A stretch of DNA of 35,067 bases from Moraxellaceae bacterium AER2_44_116. GTDB taxonomy: Bacteria > Pseudomonadota > Gammaproteobacteria > Pseudomonadales > Moraxellaceae. The first letter of the stretch is position 1. Each line of letters opens with the position of its first letter. The position numbers and the translations under genes are program-made. The notes under the pieces were generated by a model. It made no database searches, was not told where the DNA came from, and saw nothing but the letters and a program-made list of their open reading frames with translations. Where the stretch lies: positions 1 to 35,067 of the forward strand of contig VIAD01000014.1 in NCBI GenBank assembly GCA_006546595.1, written 5' to 3'. Shown here piece after piece: positions 16,380-25,379 of this stretch.

Positions 16380-17651
16380 TTATCCCTGCTTTGCCAAAGG
16401 CATGGTTTCAACATTAGACACCTTACCCATCGCCCGTAAAAAGTAATCGGTGATTTTTTGCATCGGGGCGCGTAGGCGTTCCACATCCATAATGACATAA
16501 CCCTCTGTGACATCACCACCGACACCGCCAACACTATGCGTGCATAGTCTTTTAATGGCGTAAATAGATATATCAAGATTTGATGCAGTGGTAATAAACG
16601 TCCGCCTTAGATCATGTGACGAAAATTTAATACCTGTCACTTTAACAACCTTTGCGATTTGCCGCTTGGGTTCGTCAAAACGCCCCTCACCATTTCTTCC
16701 AGCAAAAACGTACTCATTCACACGAATTTGCTGACGGCGTTTTAATATCGTCACTAAGTAATCCGACAAAGGTAAGGTCATCACTTCTTTTTTCTTTTTA
16801 TGAATAACAGGGTGCATGAGTGCGGTATCCAACTCCACTTGATCCCAGCGCAAGCAAAACACATCATCGCGCCTTAATCCACTAAATAGACAAAACTCTA
16901 GGTAGTCTGCCACCAGTGCGGGAGACTCATCTATGTGGTTGTCATCACTGGTACGCAGGTCGTCAACCGCTTTAATCCATAGCGGTAGCTCATTGGCTCT
17001 AATAATCGTTTGTCGCCGCGTTTCGGGTGTCCATGCGCGAGTATGGGATATGCGGGTTACAGGGTTATCTGTAAATAGAGGCTTACCGTGTTCATCTTCA
17101 TATTGGCCATTAGCGAAGTTAAACAAGGCGCGTAAACAGCGCATGACATTATTAGCGGCAACTCCTTCGCCACCATCAACTATTTTCTTATGGCGCATCG
17201 CCACCATATCGCGGTCAATATCTTTTAAGGGTCTATCTTTCCAATCGGATAAATGATTGTTGATGATACCTTGATAGCCTTTTTTAGTGCTTTCGGCAAG
17301 ACTAGAACGAATGGATAAATAATCAGTCAAACATTGGCCAAGTGTGACTCCTTTTACCCGTTCCGCTTTTTTGGCTTTATTGGGGTCAATACCAACCACC
17401 ATTAAGCCTAATTGTTTTCGTGCTTCTGTACGGGCTTGGTCAATGGTCATGGATGGATAGCGGCCTAGTGTGACTTGAATAGGCTTGCCATTCACTTTGC
17501 GGAACAGTGTGAAAGCTTTAATTCCTGTTTTTCCCACTCTTAAACGTAAAGTAGGCTCTAGGGTATCTGTATAGGTATCTCTGTCTTCAATAGGCAAAGG
17601 CAAGTTATCTAATTTATCTTTAGTGAATCTAAATTTTTTCTCTTGAGCCAT
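16380..17651 (-). CDS. int: Tyrosine site-specific integrase (P4-like, DUF4102 arm domain)
   Basis: 423 residues from ATG 17651, which has a strong GGAGGG 4 bases upstream; an upstream frame extension to 17690 is unlikely. The N-terminal arm-binding DUF4102 domain contains KAFTLFRKVNGKPIQVTLG and YPSMTIDQARTEARK. A SAM-like core-binding domain follows (about 105-205). The catalytic domain has SGLRRDDVFCLRWDQV (first Arg, about 255), HDLRRTF (about 345), the THSVGG region and the Tyr in TEGYVIMD (about 383). It is oriented away from the tRNA-Met attachment site 166 bp upstream, the standard arrangement for islands in tRNA genes. Confidence 0.93.
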   Translation of the reverse strand: MAQEKKFRFTKDKLDNLPLPIEDRDTYTDTLEPTLRLRVGKTGIKAFTLFRKVNGKPIQVTLGRYPSMTIDQARTEARKQLGLMVVGIDPNKAKKAERVKGVTLGQCLTDYLSIRSSLAESTKKGYQGIINNHLSDWKDRPLKDIDRDMVAMRHKKIVDGGEGVAANNVMRCLRALFNFANGQYEDEHGKPLFTDNPVTRISHTRAWTPETRRQTIIRANELPLWIKAVDDLRTSDDNHIDESPALVADYLEFCLFSGLRRDDVFCLRWDQVELDTALMHPVIHKKKKEVMTLPLSDYLVTILKRRQQIRVNEYVFAGRNGEGRFDEPKRQIAKVVKVTGIKFSSHDLRRTFITTASNLDISIYAIKRLCTHSVGGVGGDVTEGYVIMDVERLRAPMQKITDYFLRAMGKVSNVETMPLAKQG

Positions 17652-17721
17652 GACTCCCTCCAAAATCAATAAAACTGCTGGGTTACCCATGGGTTACCTC
17701 CTGCAATGATATTAAAAGCAC

Positions 17722-17801
17722 TTACAGTTATTTACCGTTAGGTCAATCCCTTGATAATACAGGATTTTAGTGAGTTACAGTGTATTACAGTTAGTTTCAG
17801 T
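17722..17801. promoter_or_regulatory. Phased TTACAGT boxes between integrase and att site
   Basis: TTACAGT at 17722, TTACCGT at 17732, TTACAGT at 17775 and 17785, and TTTCAGT at 17795. Both groups have exact 10-bp spacing. Position between integrase start and core site suits integrase arm-type or excisionase sites. Confidence 0.6.
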
Positions 17802-17816
17802 TAGCTATTATCCCAA

Positions 17817-17863
17817 AACTCATAATGCTGGGGTCACAGGTTCGAGTCCCGTCATAGCCACCA
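17817..17863 (+). other. Attachment site: 3' part of tRNA-Met (CAU)
   Basis: From the anticodon loop (CTCATAATG) onward the sequence is a normal tRNA 3' part: variable loop, T-arm CAGGTTCGAGTCCCG, acceptor strand CATAGCC and ACCA. The 5' half is absent; the bases before 17817 do not pair in an anticodon stem. This is the junction where the element replaced the 5' side of the tRNA, so the element lies to the left and chromosome to the right. The tRNA terminator follows immediately. Confidence 0.85.
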
Positions 17864-17882
17864 AAATATCGTTGTAATATCA

Positions 17883-17910
17883 AAGCCTTGCAGAAATGCA
17901 GGGCTTTTTT
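17883..17910 (+). terminator. Rho-independent terminator after the tRNA fragment
   Basis: AAGCCTTGCA (17883-17892) and TGCAGGGCTT (17897-17906) form a 10-bp stem with one G-T pair and a GAAA loop, followed by T's. It is probably the native tRNA-Met terminator. Confidence 0.85.
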
Positions 17911-17912
17911 AT

Positions 17913-18168
17913 TTTGGGTGATTTTTTTCGGGGCTACACGGGGGCTACACTGGAGGAAAATCGACTCATTTCTCCAGTAAGAAAAAACATAAAAATAGCG
18001 TTATTTTTAGTACCAATGTTGCTTAATTGCCATGTCATACACCAATAGCCCTATGTATACCCATCGCCCTCTTAACTTTCGCCAAATCTTCCTTTGCCCC
18101 CTTGCTCCAAAGTCACTACTATCCACTGCTTAGTATTTTTAGTATTAGTCTTAACGGATAGCACAATA
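17913..18168. other. Gap before the restriction operon
   Basis: No gene seen. It holds a perfect 10-bp tandem GGGGCTACAC (17931-17940, 17941-17950) and an inverted repeat ACTGGAG/CTCCAGT (17949-17955, 17972-17978). The hsd promoter should lie here but no clear -35/-10 pair is visible. Confidence 0.5.
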
Positions 18169-20547
18169 ATGGCCATTAAAAAATCAGCACTGTATAGCTC
18201 TTTATGGAAAGGATGTGACGAACTACGCGGCGGAATGGATGCCTCGCAATACAAAGACTATGTGTTGGTATTGTTATTTTTAAAATATGTCTCCGATAAA
18301 TATGCAGGTTTAGACCCCGACGATGCCGATATTGTCATTCCGCAAGGCAGTAGCTTTGCCGATATGGTTGCACTGAAAGGTGACAAAGAAATTGGCGACA
18401 AAATCAATAAACACATTATTGCCCCCATTGCCGAAGCCAATAATCTCAAAGGTATTATTGACGTTACCGATTTTAATGCCGAAGAAAAACTCGGCAAAGA
18501 TAAAGAGATGGTTGACCGTTTAACCAAGCTTGTCGCCATTTTTGAAGGTTTAGACTTTAGTAGCAACCGCGCCGAAGGTGATGACTTACTCGGTGATGCC
18601 TATGAATACTTAATGCGCCACTTCGCCACCGAATCGGGCAAAAGCAAAGGCCAGTTTTATACGCCTGCCGAAGTGTCACGGGTGATTGCCAAAATTATTG
18701 GTGTCAATACCGCCACCCTATCCAGTCAAACCATTTATGACCCAACATGTGGCTCGGCTTCGCTGTTATTAAAAGCCCATGACGAAGCACTGTTAGACAT
18801 TACCATCTATGGTCAAGAGATGGATAACGCCACCGCTGCACTCGCTAAAATGAACATGATTTTGCATGGTTGCTCAACGGCTGAAATTGTTCGTGGCAAT
18901 ACCTTATCTAGCCCTGCTTTTTTAGACAAACATGGCCAGCTTAAAACTTTTGACTTTGCCGTGGCTAATCCGCCGTTTTCGACGAAAGCATGGCGTAATG
19001 GCTTTTTACCTGAAGAAGATAGTTTTAATCGCTTTGCTTATGGTATTCCACCCGATAAAAATGGCGATTATGCTTTTTTGCTGCACATTCTTAGCTCGTT
19101 AAATAGCACAGGCAAAGGTGCGGTGATTTTGCCGCATGGCGTGTTATTTCGCGGTAATGCCGAAGCTGATATTCGTAAAACCATTATTACCCAAGGTTAC
19201 ATTAAAGGCATTATTGGCCTACCTGCTAACTTGTTTTATGGCACGGGTATTCCTGCTTGTATTATTGTCTTGGATAAAGAAAACGCCACCGCTCGCAAGG
19301 GCATTTTTATGGTGGATGCCAGCAAAGGCTTCACCAAAGACGGCAACAAAAACCGTTTGCGTCATCAAGACATTCATAAAATGGTCGATGTCTTTAACAA
19401 GCAGCTTGAGCTGCCTAAGTATTCGCGTTTAGTGGCGGTCAGTGAGATTGAGGCCAACGATTACAACCTCAACATTCCACGTTATATCGACAGTAGCGAA
19501 GCCGAAGACCTGCAAAACATCGAAGCGCATTTGTTGGGTGGTATTCCTCAAGCTGATATTGACGACCTTGCCCGTTATTGGCAGGTGTTGCCGAATGTGC
19601 GCCCTGCCTTGTTTCAGCCTGCCAATCGTCCGTTGTTTAGTCAGTTAACGGTTGCCATTGCCGACATTAAAACGACAATTTTTAGTCATCCCGAATTTAC
19701 TGCCTTTAATGACAGCGTCACGGCATTGTTTAACACATGGCGCGCCACGCATTTGCCGATGTTGCAAGGTTTAACGGTTGGCTGTCATCCTAAAACCTTG
19801 ATTCATACGCTCTCCGAAAATCTGTTAGCTACCTTTAAAGATGCGCCGTTGTTAGATACTTATGACACTTATCAGCACTTAATGAGTTATTGGGATGATG
19901 TGTTTCAGGATGATGTCTATTTGATTAGTGCCGAAGGTTGGCAAGCGGTGTTAGATAACAAGCCGAATGAAGATTTGATTCCTAAGCCTTTAGTGATTGC
20001 CCGTTATTTTGCCGCGCAACAAGCCAATATTGAGCAATTAGAAGCTAATCGGGATGCGATTACGCGGCAAATGGAAGAATTAGACGAAGAACACGGCGGC
20101 GATGACGGTTTGTTAGCCGATGCCAAAAATGACAAAGGTTCAGTCAACAAAGCCTCGTTAAAAGTACGGTTAACGGCGATTAAACACGATGCCAGCGCAC
20201 ACGAAGAACGCCAATTATTAACCCAATATGCCGCGCTGATTGAGCAACAAGCCACCGCCACCAAAACCATTAAAGACGCGCAAAAAGCGTTGGATGTGTT
20301 GGTGCATAAGCAGTATTTTGGCTTAGACGAAAACGCGGTTAAGACTTTGGTGATTGAAGATAAATGGTTAAGCCGTTTGGCGGCGGATGTGCAAAGTGAG
20401 TTAGACCGTGTCAGCCAAGCGTTGACGGGGCGCATTAAGCAGTTGGCGGAGCGTTATGAAACGCCGTTGCCGTTGTTGAGCCATGAGCTTGAGGGGTTAA
20501 GTGCTAAGGTGGATGAGCATTTAAAGAAGATGGGGTTTATTTGGTAG
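18169..20547 (+). CDS. hsdM: Type I restriction-modification methyltransferase subunit HsdM
   Basis: 792 residues from ATG 18169 (MAIKKSALYSSLWKGCDELRG); the frame is open further upstream but lacks family similarity there. The HsdM N-terminal helical domain is followed by the methylase core. The S-adenosylmethionine motif YDPTCGSASLLLKA is at about 190, and the catalytic NPPF motif (VANPPFSTKAW) at about 265, typical of N6-adenine methylation. It is about 270 residues longer than EcoKI or EcoR124I HsdM. The extra C-terminal part includes a charged coiled coil (about 615-720: QANIEQLEANRDAITRQMEE). It acts with HsdS to methylate and with HsdR to restrict. First gene of a seven-gene plus-strand cluster. 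Confidence 0.95.
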   Translation: MAIKKSALYSSLWKGCDELRGGMDASQYKDYVLVLLFLKYVSDKYAGLDPDDADIVIPQGSSFADMVALKGDKEIGDKINKHIIAPIAEANNLKGIIDVTDFNAEEKLGKDKEMVDRLTKLVAIFEGLDFSSNRAEGDDLLGDAYEYLMRHFATESGKSKGQFYTPAEVSRVIAKIIGVNTATLSSQTIYDPTCGSASLLLKAHDEALLDITIYGQEMDNATAALAKMNMILHGCSTAEIVRGNTLSSPAFLDKHGQLKTFDFAVANPPFSTKAWRNGFLPEEDSFNRFAYGIPPDKNGDYAFLLHILSSLNSTGKGAVILPHGVLFRGNAEADIRKTIITQGYIKGIIGLPANLFYGTGIPACIIVLDKENATARKGIFMVDASKGFTKDGNKNRLRHQDIHKMVDVFNKQLELPKYSRLVAVSEIEANDYNLNIPRYIDSSEAEDLQNIEAHLLGGIPQADIDDLARYWQVLPNVRPALFQPANRPLFSQLTVAIADIKTTIFSHPEFTAFNDSVTALFNTWRATHLPMLQGLTVGCHPKTLIHTLSENLLATFKDAPLLDTYDTYQHLMSYWDDVFQDDVYLISAEGWQAVLDNKPNEDLIPKPLVIARYFAAQQANIEQLEANRDAITRQMEELDEEHGGDDGLLADAKNDKGSVNKASLKVRLTAIKHDASAHEERQLLTQYAALIEQQATATKTIKDAQKALDVLVHKQYFGLDENAVKTLVIEDKWLSRLAADVQSELDRVSQALTGRIKQLAERYETPLPLLSHELEGLSAKVDEHLKKMGFIW

Positions 20548-20558
20548 GTCGGGTTTCC

Positions 20559-20587
20559 GTAGGGGCGGGTTTGAAACCCGCCCGTAC
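20559..20587. repeat. REP-like palindrome between hsdM and hsdS
   Basis: GGGCGGGTT and AACCCGCCC form a 9-bp perfect stem around a 3-base loop, bounded by GTAG on the left and GTAC on the right. This resembles dispersed REP/MITE-type palindromes. It could also weaken transcription into hsdS. Confidence 0.7.
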
Positions 20588-20654
20588 AACATTCGCCCCA
20601 AATGCTAAGCCCGTACAAATAAAATGCCAAAATATTTATTATTAGGAATTAAAA

Positions 20655-21902
20655 ATGATTGATGTGCCAGTGGGATATAAACAGACTGATGTGGGAGTTA
20701 TTCCTGAAGATTGGGAGGTTTGTGTTTTTGGGAGTGTTCTATTTGATTTTAGGGGTGGTGCGCCACTTAAACCAAGTGATTTCACAGATAGAGGATTTCA
20801 GGTACTACCAAAAATTGGAGTTCAAAAAGGAGGCTTACTTAAACTAAAAGATACAGACCTTCAATATTGCTCAGATGCATACGCTATAAGCCATAAAAAT
20901 AACCTTGTGAATAAAGACTTTACGATTATTGTACTTAGAGATTTAGTACCATCAGGGCCGAGCATTGGTTTAATGGTAAAAATACAGAGTAATGTAGATT
21001 TTATTCTCGCCCAAGGCGTATATGGTTTTAAATCCAACTTAGAAAGAATATATCCCAACTATCTTATTCAACTATCAAATAGTAGTCCTTACAGAAAACA
21101 AATGAATGGGATTATGGTTGGCAGTACACAAGTACATATTACGAATACATCATTCAAAGCAGCATCCTTCATTTGCCCTCCACTAAAAGAACAAACCGCC
21201 ATCGCCACCGCCCTCTGCGATGTAGATGCCCTACTCAACCAACTCGACAAACTCATTGCCAAAAAGCGCGATATTAAACAAGCCACTATGCAGCAATTGC
21301 TGACAGGTAAAAAACGCTTGGCGGGGTTTAGTGGGGAATGGGAGGTTAAAAAGTTAGGGGATATTGTGATTTTTTCCAATGGAAAAGCGCATGAGAACCA
21401 TATAAGCGAGCATGGCAACTTTGTTGTGGTTAACTCCAAATTTGTTTCAACAGAAGGCCAAGTTAGAAAGCTATCGAATGTTTGCTATTGTCTAGCAAAG
21501 ATAGGAAGCCTTCTTATGGTAATGAGCGATGTACCCAACGGAAAAGCAATTGCGAAAATATTCTTAGTTGATAAAAACGATAAATATACGGTCAATCAAC
21601 GTATATGCTCTTTAGAACCTTTAGAGTTTATAGACTCTAACTACTTGTTTTACATTCTTAATAGAAATAAGTTTTATCTTCAATTTGATGACGGAGCAAA
21701 ACAAACCAATCTCCGTAAACAAGATGTACTAGACTGCCCAATTATACTACCTCCCACAAAAGACGAACAAACCGCTATCGCCACCCTACTCACCGACATG
21801 GACACCGAAATCACCCAACTGCAACAACGCCGTCATAAAACCCACGCCCTCAAACAAGGCATGATGCAACAATTATTAACGGGCAAAATACGGCTTATAT
21901 AA
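20655..21902 (+). CDS. hsdS: Type I specificity subunit HsdS
   Basis: 415 residues with the usual two target-recognition domains. TRD1 covers about residues 20-175. The central conserved helix carries PPLKEQTAIATALCDVDALL and ends ATMQQLLTGKKRL. TRD2 follows (about 225-370). The C-terminal repeat carries DEQTAIATLLTDMD and ends GMMQQLLTGKIRL. The duplicated EQTAIAT...MQQLLTGK segments are the spacer helices that set the distance between the two half-sites. AGGA lies 7 bases before the ATG. The DNA target cannot be read from sequence. Both TRDs are more AT-rich than the spacers, as expected for exchanged modules. Confidence 0.94.
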   Translation: MIDVPVGYKQTDVGVIPEDWEVCVFGSVLFDFRGGAPLKPSDFTDRGFQVLPKIGVQKGGLLKLKDTDLQYCSDAYAISHKNNLVNKDFTIIVLRDLVPSGPSIGLMVKIQSNVDFILAQGVYGFKSNLERIYPNYLIQLSNSSPYRKQMNGIMVGSTQVHITNTSFKAASFICPPLKEQTAIATALCDVDALLNQLDKLIAKKRDIKQATMQQLLTGKKRLAGFSGEWEVKKLGDIVIFSNGKAHENHISEHGNFVVVNSKFVSTEGQVRKLSNVCYCLAKIGSLLMVMSDVPNGKAIAKIFLVDKNDKYTVNQRICSLEPLEFIDSNYLFYILNRNKFYLQFDDGAKQTNLRKQDVLDCPIILPPTKDEQTAIATLLTDMDTEITQLQQRRHKTHALKQGMMQQLLTGKIRLI

Positions 21903-21926
21903 CACAACACCACAAGGAAGAATAAA

Positions 21927-23402
21927 ATGTCAAATGTTCATGTAAACGTACAAAGCTTTAAAACACTGTTCAACAATGCCTGCCATCCTCTTGATTTAGA
22001 CACTTATCAACGCCCCTATGTATGGGACGAGGACAAAGTAAAGCAGCTTATTAACGATTTAAACGACTATATCACAGGCAAAACCCCGTCAAACAGCTAC
22101 TACATGGGAGCAATTCTGCTACATAAAAATGCTGACAAAAAGAAACTATACATTATTGATGGCCAACAACGACTGACCGCGCTATCTATCCTTTATAGCC
22201 AACTGACACAATCATTGCCCCAAAATAACTCACTGAGTTATCACTCGCCAATTTCAGTCAAAAATATCAAACAAACACAACGGCATATTAGCCAATATTT
22301 ACCCGATACCATAACCGACAACATATTTGACCGTATTTGCTTTAGTGTAATTATGGTGGACTCCGAAGACTTAGCATTTACCTTTTTTGACACGCAAAAC
22401 AATCGCGGTGTAAAGCTCAACGCAACCGACTTATTAAAAGCCTACCATCTGCGAGCCATTGACAACTCAAACGAACAACTTAACCACGATCTGCAAAAAT
22501 ATTGCGCCCAACAGTGGGAAAAACTGCAAAGACTTCCCATCCGTATTCAAGAAACTCAAGAAAAAAGCGATTTTGTGAAGGTCTTATTTGAAAAATACCT
22601 GTGGCGTGCGCGTGTATGGACAGGACAAAAAAACCTTAGTTACGAAACCTATGACGGCGTTCTAGATGAGTTTCAAAATAAAACATTAGAAGTTGAATCA
22701 GCAGCAGATACCGTACCACTGTATCGCTCAAGGCATAACCGTCACAGTCAAAACATCACGCTGTTACCCAATCAAACCAGTTATAGTGTCGATGAACAAA
22801 CAACGCTTAATATCGACAGTACACACAAAATCCCTTTTGTTATTAGACAACCGATTAGCAGAGGCGTAGGTTTTTTCTTGTATGCCGATAAATATATGAC
22901 CTTGCTTGATAAACTCCTGAACATCGGCAGCAAAAACAATGATATACAGGATTTTAATCACTTTTATGACAAGGTTATCGCACATCTATCGCCTTATTTA
23001 CGTGAATTATTTTTACTGTCTACATTAATGTACGTTGACCAATTTGGCTCAAAAAAACTCTATCCATTTGCATTGTGGTTAGATTATGCACTTGGCGCGT
23101 TACGCGTCGAAAAAGACAATGTTTACAAAGCGTCAATTCCTCCTTTTTTGCGTGATAAAGCATTAAATCTCTTAGATGTGATTGCAAATGCCTTTACTCC
23201 CGAACAAGTGATTAACCACCTTAAAGATGACGCAAGCACTCAAAAAATCTACACCAATGACAACATAGATATGAGCAAAAATGGGGTCAAACAAGATTAT
23301 AAAAAACGCATCTTGAATTATTACGGCCTAGAAGACAACTTAGAGGTCAGCCTAAATAACAAAGCCCAATGGATTGAAAACCACCTAAAAGGACATCAAT
23401 AA
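21927..23402 (+). CDS. DUF262-domain protein (GmrS-like), no HNH domain
   Basis: 491 residues. The N-terminal DUF262 domain (ParB/Srx-like fold) shows YQRPYVWDEDKVKQLINDL at about 26, YYMGAILL, and IIDGQQRLTALSILY at about 77. DGQQR is the conserved nucleotide-handling motif of GmrSD-type enzymes. Further on, FDTQNNRGVKLNATDLLKAY is the second typical DUF262 block. The C-terminal half is helical and I see no DUF1524 HNH motif. It sits 24 bp after hsdS with RBS AAGGAAG and ends in a TAATG overlap with the next DUF262 gene, so the two are probably made together and may form a heteromer. A role in restriction of modified phage DNA is inferred from GmrSD. Confidence 0.85.
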   Translation: MSNVHVNVQSFKTLFNNACHPLDLDTYQRPYVWDEDKVKQLINDLNDYITGKTPSNSYYMGAILLHKNADKKKLYIIDGQQRLTALSILYSQLTQSLPQNNSLSYHSPISVKNIKQTQRHISQYLPDTITDNIFDRICFSVIMVDSEDLAFTFFDTQNNRGVKLNATDLLKAYHLRAIDNSNEQLNHDLQKYCAQQWEKLQRLPIRIQETQEKSDFVKVLFEKYLWRARVWTGQKNLSYETYDGVLDEFQNKTLEVESAADTVPLYRSRHNRHSQNITLLPNQTSYSVDEQTTLNIDSTHKIPFVIRQPISRGVGFFLYADKYMTLLDKLLNIGSKNNDIQDFNHFYDKVIAHLSPYLRELFLLSTLMYVDQFGSKKLYPFALWLDYALGALRVEKDNVYKASIPPFLRDKALNLLDVIANAFTPEQVINHLKDDASTQKIYTNDNIDMSKNGVKQDYKKRILNYYGLEDNLEVSLNNKAQWIENHLKGHQ

Positions 23403-25360
23403 TGAACATTCATTCTGAGTTAGTGACACTTGAGCAAATAGTCAAAAAGCAATATTTATTTACCGTACCCATCTACCAACGTTTGTATGTATGGGGCGAT
23501 GAGCAAATCAAAACCTTACTCGAAGATTTGTTAACTGCTTACAAACCACCACAAAAAGACATATTTTATTTAGGCTGCACCTTAGTCTTAGAACAGGAAC
23601 GTGAAGGCTGCAAATATCTAGAGCTAGTTGATGGTCAACAACGTTTTACAACGCTATGGATGATAGCGATAATTTTAAAACATAAATTACACGCCTTTAC
23701 CACAGAAGCGGATAAGCCGCGCGTTAGCTTTGCCATACGCAATGAAGTTAACGATTTTTTTGCTCAACGCATTGCCAGCGAAAGCATTACACAATCGCCC
23801 TCTCTACTAATTGACAATGCACTGGCTAAAATCACTTCTTTTATCCAAGAGCAAGATAAAGATTTTGATGTTGCTACTTTTAGTCAGTTTATTTTTAGCA
23901 AAGTGCAATTAGTCATTACCAAAGTCCCCACCCAAACAGACCTTAATAAGCTCTTTGAACTCATCAATAATCGTGGCATACAACTTCAACATCATGAGAT
24001 TTTAAAAGCCCAAATGTTGAGTTATTTTGTATCTAGCCCTTCAGAAAGAGAGCGATATGCCCACCTTTGGGATGCTTGCTCTTATATGGATAACTATGTT
24101 GAAAAAACACTGAAAACCATTTCAGAGCTAACAGTAGCAACGCTCTTTGATAATAAAAAAAGCAAAATTAACCAAGAGCCATTAGGTCAAGCCAACTCAG
24201 TTATTGAAGCTTTACACGATGTACAAAGCCGAACAAAATCTCACGCCCCTTTAAGTTTGGAATCTATTTTAGCTGAGCCACACAGTAAAGATGACAACAC
24301 ACTAAACATAGAAGCACACATACAACCATCAGAATCCGTTAGAAGCATTATTAGCTTTTCGATGCTACTGCAACATACCTTACGCATCTGGTTATTTAAA
24401 AGTAAGCGTGACGACTTGCCTAAAGACTTACCTAGGATTTTGGATAAAGAACTACTCAGCAACTTTCACAAAGCATTTTTCAGCCTTCAAACAACAGCCA
24501 AAGATGTTCGCTCTTTTATGAAGTTGCTATGGGAAATCCGTTATTGCTTTGATAAATATATTATTAAATGGGTCAAGATCAACGATAACGAACAGCATCA
24601 TATATGCAATATGTATCTTGATGGCTCACGCAACAATAAAACACTACAGAGGATTATCCCCGAAACCAAAACCAGTGACGGTTTTGTGTTATTACAAAGT
24701 ATGCTGTATCACTCGCAAGAAATTACCACACACTATTGGCTTACCCCCTTACTGGCCTATATCCATACACATCGAGAAGCTCAAGGTAACTATTATCAGT
24801 ATTTAAAACACCTTGATAATCACTTGCTATGTAGTAACGAGCAAGCCGACTTGATTCACCGCAGTTATTCATTTTTAGCCGATCCTGTTCGCACTGCCTC
24901 TTTAAACTGCGATGTACTCCACCAAAATAATGGAGTTAAAACACCACACTATTGGTTTTATAAACTTGAGTTTGTGTTGTGGTTTTATCGAGACCAACTA
25001 CAAAAACAATCAATTCCTGAAAACCACGATTGGTCTAACTTCCACTTTACTGCGAAGAACTCCGTAGAGCATATTGCGCCTCAAACACCACAGCATGTTG
25101 ATGAAAATCCGCTCTCTCAAGAAGAAGCCGATAACTTTGGTAATTTAGCGTTAGTGTCTCGTAGGCTTAACTCCGAATTTGGCAACAAACCATTTAACGA
25201 AAAGAAGGCGCATTTTATTAGCCATAATAAAAACAGCATAGACAGCCTTAAATTAGCATTGATTTACAGTCACAAGAGTTGGAGCTTTAAAAAGGCCGAA
25301 AAACATCAACAACATATGATTGATTTACTAACCGAATACTTAGCAATAACGCATAAATAA
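23402..25360 (+). CDS. DUF262 + DUF1524 (GmrSD-like) nuclease
   Basis: 652 residues. N-terminal DUF262 domain: VPIYQRLYVWGDEQIKTLL at about 22, FYLGCTLVL, then LVDGQQRFTTLWM at about 76, and LFELINNRGIQLQHHEILK. The C-terminal DUF1524 HNH-type nuclease carries SVEHIAPQTP at about 554 and NFGNLALVSRRLNSEFGNKP with the following FNEKK, the conserved His, Asn and Lys of the family. GmrSD enzymes cut glucosylated-hydroxymethylcytosine phage DNA, with DUF262 using NTP and DUF1524 cleaving. Only this member of the pair carries the nuclease, so the first may be a regulatory or NTP-binding partner. The start codon overlaps the previous stop by one base. Confidence 0.88.
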   Translation: MNIHSELVTLEQIVKKQYLFTVPIYQRLYVWGDEQIKTLLEDLLTAYKPPQKDIFYLGCTLVLEQEREGCKYLELVDGQQRFTTLWMIAIILKHKLHAFTTEADKPRVSFAIRNEVNDFFAQRIASESITQSPSLLIDNALAKITSFIQEQDKDFDVATFSQFIFSKVQLVITKVPTQTDLNKLFELINNRGIQLQHHEILKAQMLSYFVSSPSERERYAHLWDACSYMDNYVEKTLKTISELTVATLFDNKKSKINQEPLGQANSVIEALHDVQSRTKSHAPLSLESILAEPHSKDDNTLNIEAHIQPSESVRSIISFSMLLQHTLRIWLFKSKRDDLPKDLPRILDKELLSNFHKAFFSLQTTAKDVRSFMKLLWEIRYCFDKYIIKWVKINDNEQHHICNMYLDGSRNNKTLQRIIPETKTSDGFVLLQSMLYHSQEITTHYWLTPLLAYIHTHREAQGNYYQYLKHLDNHLLCSNEQADLIHRSYSFLADPVRTASLNCDVLHQNNGVKTPHYWFYKLEFVLWFYRDQLQKQSIPENHDWSNFHFTAKNSVEHIAPQTPQHVDENPLSQEEADNFGNLALVSRRLNSEFGNKPFNEKKAHFISHNKNSIDSLKLALIYSHKSWSFKKAEKHQQHMIDLLTEYLAITHK

Positions 25361-25379
25361 ATTACAGGAGGTTAAAACC

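Noticed and set aside
17817..17863. A complete tRNA-Met gene
   Set aside because: There is no D-arm, no 5' acceptor strand and no anticodon-stem partner upstream.
18094..18168. Longer HsdM start at 18094
   Set aside because: The extra 25 residues are unlike the family. MAIKKSALYSS is the usual N-terminus.
20004..20435. Minus frame of 143 codons inside hsdM
   Set aside because: Shadow of the coiled-coil region of HsdM, with no RBS or recognisable domain.
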